Source of the DNA: CAZBBB01 sp964490005
GTDB lineage: Bacteria; Planctomycetota; B15-G4
NCBI GenBank assembly: GCA_964490005.1
Contig: CAZBBB010000029.1
Location: forward strand, 1 to 34,154
Reading direction: 5' to 3'
DNA length: 34,154 nt
The notes beneath the pieces were generated by a model. That model made no database searches and was not told where the DNA came from. It saw nothing but the letters and a program-made list of their open reading frames with translations. The position numbers were made by a program, and so were the translations under genes. Positions 31,926 through 34,154 of this stretch are shown piece after piece (the stretch's first letter is position 1; each line of letters opens with the position of its first letter).

Positions 31926-33064
31926 GGGGCCTCTGCTCCGGCGGGTGGCCGCACATCGTGCGTCGGGCGGGGCCCGAGCGCCAGCGTGCGCCCGGCCAGC
32001 GCCGGCCAATTGCGCGCGTTGAACAGGACGTTGTCGGCCTGCGCGCACTCCCAGGTGCAGGCGCAGCGCGTCGCGCGGATCTCGTCGCGCAGCGCGTCGG
32101 CGCCCGCGGCCTTCCAGAGCGGCGCCAGGTCCCAGCCGGTCTCGTTGAGATTGCCCAGCGAACGCCCCAGGATCTCGCAGGGGTGCACCTCGCCGTTCTC
32201 GAAGATCACGGCCGAGAGCGAGCCGGCCGTGCAGGGCAGATGGCGGCTGTCATCGCCGCGCGCCACGCGCTCGACGTGCTCGTACATGAGCTGGTCGCGG
32301 GCCAGCGCGAGCCGCGCGAGCGGGTAGTCGTAGTAGGGCAGCGTGCCGTCGGCGACCAGCTCCCGCTTGGCGGCCACGACCTCGCGGTAGCGGTCGAGGT
32401 CGACCTCGAGCAGGTGGCGCTCCATGGCCGTGCCGCGCGCGAGATTGATGGTCACGTTGTCGGGCTGCAGCTCGGCCACCAGTTCGCGCAGATGGGCCGG
32501 CAGCGCGTGCTGATTCTCGCTGGTGACCGTCACGATGATGCCGACGCCCAGCTTGCCGCGGGCGTCGCGCTGCTGCTCCTTGTAGCGGCGCACGCTCTCC
32601 ATCGAGCGCGCGTGGCCGCCCGGCACCTGGCGGATCGAGTCGTGGATCTCCGGCGGCCCGTCGAAGGACACCGCCACCGACAGGTACAGCCCGGGGTTCT
32701 TCGCGAGGATCGCCTCGACCGTGTCGTGCTGCGTGGGCTCGACGAGGCCGTTGGTCGGGATCGCCAGGTGACGCAGGCCGTGGCGCCCGAAGGCCGTCGC
32801 GAGTTCGGGCAGGTCGCGGCGCAGGAAGGGTTCGCCGCCGCCGAAACTGACCCACACGAGCGGCCCCAGGCGCGCGGCCGAATCGGCCAGCGCCTGCACC
32901 TGCGCGAGGCTCGGGCCGCGCGTGCCCGCCGCGACGTCCTCCCAGTGGAAGCAGTGGCGACAACGCGCGTTGCAGGCGCCCGTGACGAACAGCGTCAGGT
33001 GCAGGGGCGGGCCCCGCGTGCGGAGCACCCGCCGCGCGAACGGCAGATAGCGCAGTGCGTTCAC
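31922..33064 (-). CDS. radical SAM protein with SPASM/twitch-like C-terminus
   Basis: A 380-aa radical S-adenosylmethionine enzyme. The [4Fe-4S] motif C31-x3-C35-x2-C38 (CNARCRHC) and GGGEP (75-79) are clear. The C-terminal part has C278-x12-G-x4-C296 and then C334-x-C336-x3-C340, an auxiliary-cluster pattern of the SPASM/twitch type, which is often found in peptide-modifying enzymes. The start is GTG 33064, 11 nt after a TATGAT element, so nearly leaderless. Its stop overlaps the glycosyltransferase TTG. No small precursor-peptide gene lies in the short gaps around it, so a RiPP role is not supported by context; other uses of SPASM proteins are equally possible. Confidence 0.88.
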   Translation of the reverse strand: MNALRYLPFARRVLRTRGPPLHLTLFVTGACNARCRHCFHWEDVAAGTRGPSLAQVQALADSAARLGPLVWVSFGGGEPFLRRDLPELATAFGRHGLRHLAIPTNGLVEPTQHDTVEAILAKNPGLYLSVAVSFDGPPEIHDSIRQVPGGHARSMESVRRYKEQQRDARGKLGVGIIVTVTSENQHALPAHLRELVAELQPDNVTINLARGTAMERHLLEVDLDRYREVVAAKRELVADGTLPYYDYPLARLALARDQLMYEHVERVARGDDSRHLPCTAGSLSAVIFENGEVHPCEILGRSLGNLNETGWDLAPLWKAAGADALRDEIRATRCACTWECAQADNVLFNARNWPALAGRTLALGPRPTHDVRPPAGAEAP

Positions 33065-33075
33065 GGGGAGCGGGC

Positions 33076-33081
33076 ATCATA
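33076..33081 (-). promoter_or_regulatory. candidate -10 element (TATGAT) of the radical SAM/GT2 pair
   Basis: Read on the minus strand, TATGAT followed by GCC lies 11 nt before the GTG start. It overlaps by two bases the plus-strand TACACT, so the two divergent promoters would compete or be jointly controlled. Confidence 0.5.
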
Positions 33082-33085
33082 CACT
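33080..33085 (+). promoter_or_regulatory. candidate -10 element (TACACT) of the terminal SGNH hydrolase gene
   Basis: TACACT followed by GGC lies 11 nt before the ATG at 33097 and is the same hexamer-plus-GGC as before glgC. It overlaps the minus-strand TATGAT in a 32-nt divergent gap. Confidence 0.5.
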
Positions 33086-33096
33086 GGCCGCTCGTC

Positions 33097-34154
33097 ATGA
33101 GCGCTCGCGAGCAGACTCCCGCCGCCGGCCTCCCGGCCCGCGTGCTGCTCGCCGCGGGCGCGACGCTGCTCGCGCTGGCGGCCGCCGAGGCCGCGCTGCG
33201 GCTGCTGCGGCCGCCGCCGGCCGACGCCACGCCGCTCGTGCTGCACGGCACCGCGCTGGCCGACGAGCCCTTCGGCCGGTGGGACCGCGACCTGATCTAC
33301 GCGCTCGTGCCGCACAGCCGCGCCTTCCCCGAGTACGCGATCAACGCGCGCGGCTGGCGCTCGCCCGAGGTCGACGACGCGCGCCCCCCCGGCGCGCTGC
33401 GCGTGGCCGTCACCGGCGACTCGAGCACCTTCGGTCTCGGGGTGTCGGAGGCCGAGTGCTGGCCGGGCGTGCTGCGCGGCACGCTGTCCGGCCTGTTCGG
33501 CGACCTCGCGCCCGTCGAGCTGGTCAATGCCGGCACGCCCGGCTACACGACGATGCAGTACGCGCTGCAGATCGAGCGCGACCTGCTGCCGCTGCGGCCC
33601 GACGCGATCGTCGTGTGCGTGACCGGGCACAACGACACGCGGCTGGTCGTCGGCGAGGACGACGAGCAGCTCACCGCGCGGCACCGCGCCTGGGCGACGC
33701 GCCTGCGGCGCACGCGGCTCGGCCGGCTGTTCACCGGCTTCATCGAGGAGCCGCCCAATCAGCGGCCGCTCGCGCCGAGCGAGGCCGCCGGCGGGCGGCG
33801 CCGGGTGCCCAACGACCGGGTCGAGCACCACGCGCGCGCGGCGATCGCGGCCTGTCGCGCGGCGGGCGTGCCGATCGTGTTCGCCGTGACGGCGCCCAGC
33901 CGGCAGGTGCGCTCGGCGACGCCCTACGTCGCGGAGCCGGGAGAAGTCGTCGCGCGCGTCTGCGCCGAACTCGACGTGCCGCTGGCCGACCTGCGGCCGC
34001 TCTGGGCGGCGCACGAGGCGCATCCGCTGTTCGTCGATTCGGTGCACCCGACGCCCTACGGGCACCGGCTCATCGCGCGCGAGGTGCTCGGCCGCGTGCT
34101 GACGGCGAGTCGCCTTCCGCCCGCGCTGCAGGCGCGCGCCGGCTTCGCGCGCGC
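33097..34154 (+). CDS. SGNH/GDSL hydrolase, runs off the window end
   Basis: At least 352 residues; open at the right edge with no stop reached, so partial. The N-terminus has a hydrophobic stretch (VLLAAGATLLALAAAEAALRLL), a signal peptide or anchor. The SGNH blocks are all present: GDSSTFG (S109, nucleophile), GTPGYTTMQ (Gly block), GHND (N179) and DSVHPTPYGH (D314, H317). Such enzymes are esterases or acyl transferases acting on glycans or lipids; the substrate is unknown. The ATG follows a TACACT element by 11 nt with no Shine-Dalgarno sequence. Divergent from a radical SAM/GT2 pair, which suggests a shared envelope-modification role, as inference only. It is distinct from the AlgX-like protein at 16545. 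Confidence 0.87.
   Translation, partial: MSAREQTPAAGLPARVLLAAGATLLALAAAEAALRLLRPPPADATPLVLHGTALADEPFGRWDRDLIYALVPHSRAFPEYAINARGWRSPEVDDARPPGALRVAVTGDSSTFGLGVSEAECWPGVLRGTLSGLFGDLAPVELVNAGTPGYTTMQYALQIERDLLPLRPDAIVVCVTGHNDTRLVVGEDDEQLTARHRAWATRLRRTRLGRLFTGFIEEPPNQRPLAPSEAAGGRRRVPNDRVEHHARAAIAACRAAGVPIVFAVTAPSRQVRSATPYVAEPGEVVARVCAELDVPLADLRPLWAAHEAHPLFVDSVHPTPYGHRLIAREVLGRVLTASRLPPALQARAGFAR

Noticed and set aside
15768..33064. A mycofactocin-like system (radical SAM, GT2 and creatininase-family genes in one window)
   Set aside because: The genes are about 14 kb apart, no MftA/MftB/MftD-like genes or precursor peptide were seen, and the creatininase family is broad.
1..34154. CRISPR arrays, insertion sequences, prophage genes and rRNA
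   Set aside because: No regularly spaced repeats, transposase or integrase motifs, phage proteins or rRNA-like segments were found.

Overview
The window is a very GC-rich bacterial chromosomal segment with dense gene packing. About 25 protein genes and one tRNA are supported, mostly separated by short gaps or overlapping start/stop codons. No insertion sequence, prophage, CRISPR array or rRNA was seen. I infer a Planctomycetota-like (or otherwise deep-branching, large-genome Gram-negative) bacterium. The reasons are the many secreted proteins and lipoproteins of unknown role, a C-terminal secreted-protein domain shared by two genes, a two-domain microcompartment shell protein, beta-propeller proteins and DUF3857/transglutaminase giants. 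The taxon is an inference, not a sequence match.

Left part (1-10.8 kb): a TPR-like exported protein with a strong terminator; a UDP-glucose/GDP-mannose dehydrogenase gene on the minus strand, broken by an 11-N gap and an AT-rich, artefact-like patch; tRNA-Val(UAC); two very large tandem paralogues (1293 and 1242 aa) with a TPR, beta-sandwich, DUF3857 and transglutaminase-like layout; and a [2Fe-2S] ferredoxin translationally coupled to a TolB-like lipoprotein that appears to start at CTG. The second giant has lost the catalytic Cys and His of the transglutaminase core.

Middle (12-21.6 kb): a secreted protein, glgC, a beta-helix-like lipoprotein, a creatininase-family amidohydrolase, a membrane-anchored SGNH/AlgX-like protein, a HEAT-repeat lipoprotein, a seven-repeat propeller protein and a second secreted protein sharing the C-terminal domain of the first.

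Right (21.6-34.2 kb): a tight minus-strand operon reading, in transcription order, CcmI-C-like twin-domain lipoprotein, Xaa-Pro aminopeptidase, kynureninase-like enzyme, tryptophan 2,3-dioxygenase, and a benzoate/anthranilate-type CoA ligase. Together these suggest a route from peptides and tryptophan through kynurenine to an aryl-CoA; no kynurenine formamidase is present in the window. A BMC-T shell protein is encoded divergently from this operon, followed by an LpoB-like lipoprotein and a COG3014-like TPR lipoprotein. After these come a cold-shock protein, a radical SAM/GT2 pair, and a divergent SGNH hydrolase that runs off the window end.

A recurrent TAnnnT element, usually followed by G or GGC, lies just upstream of most transcription units. 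At several genes it is only 7-11 nt from the start codon, implying leaderless or nearly leaderless mRNAs. The most interesting item is the BMC shell gene back-to-back with the tryptophan/kynurenine/aryl-CoA operon; whether they form one system is a hypothesis.
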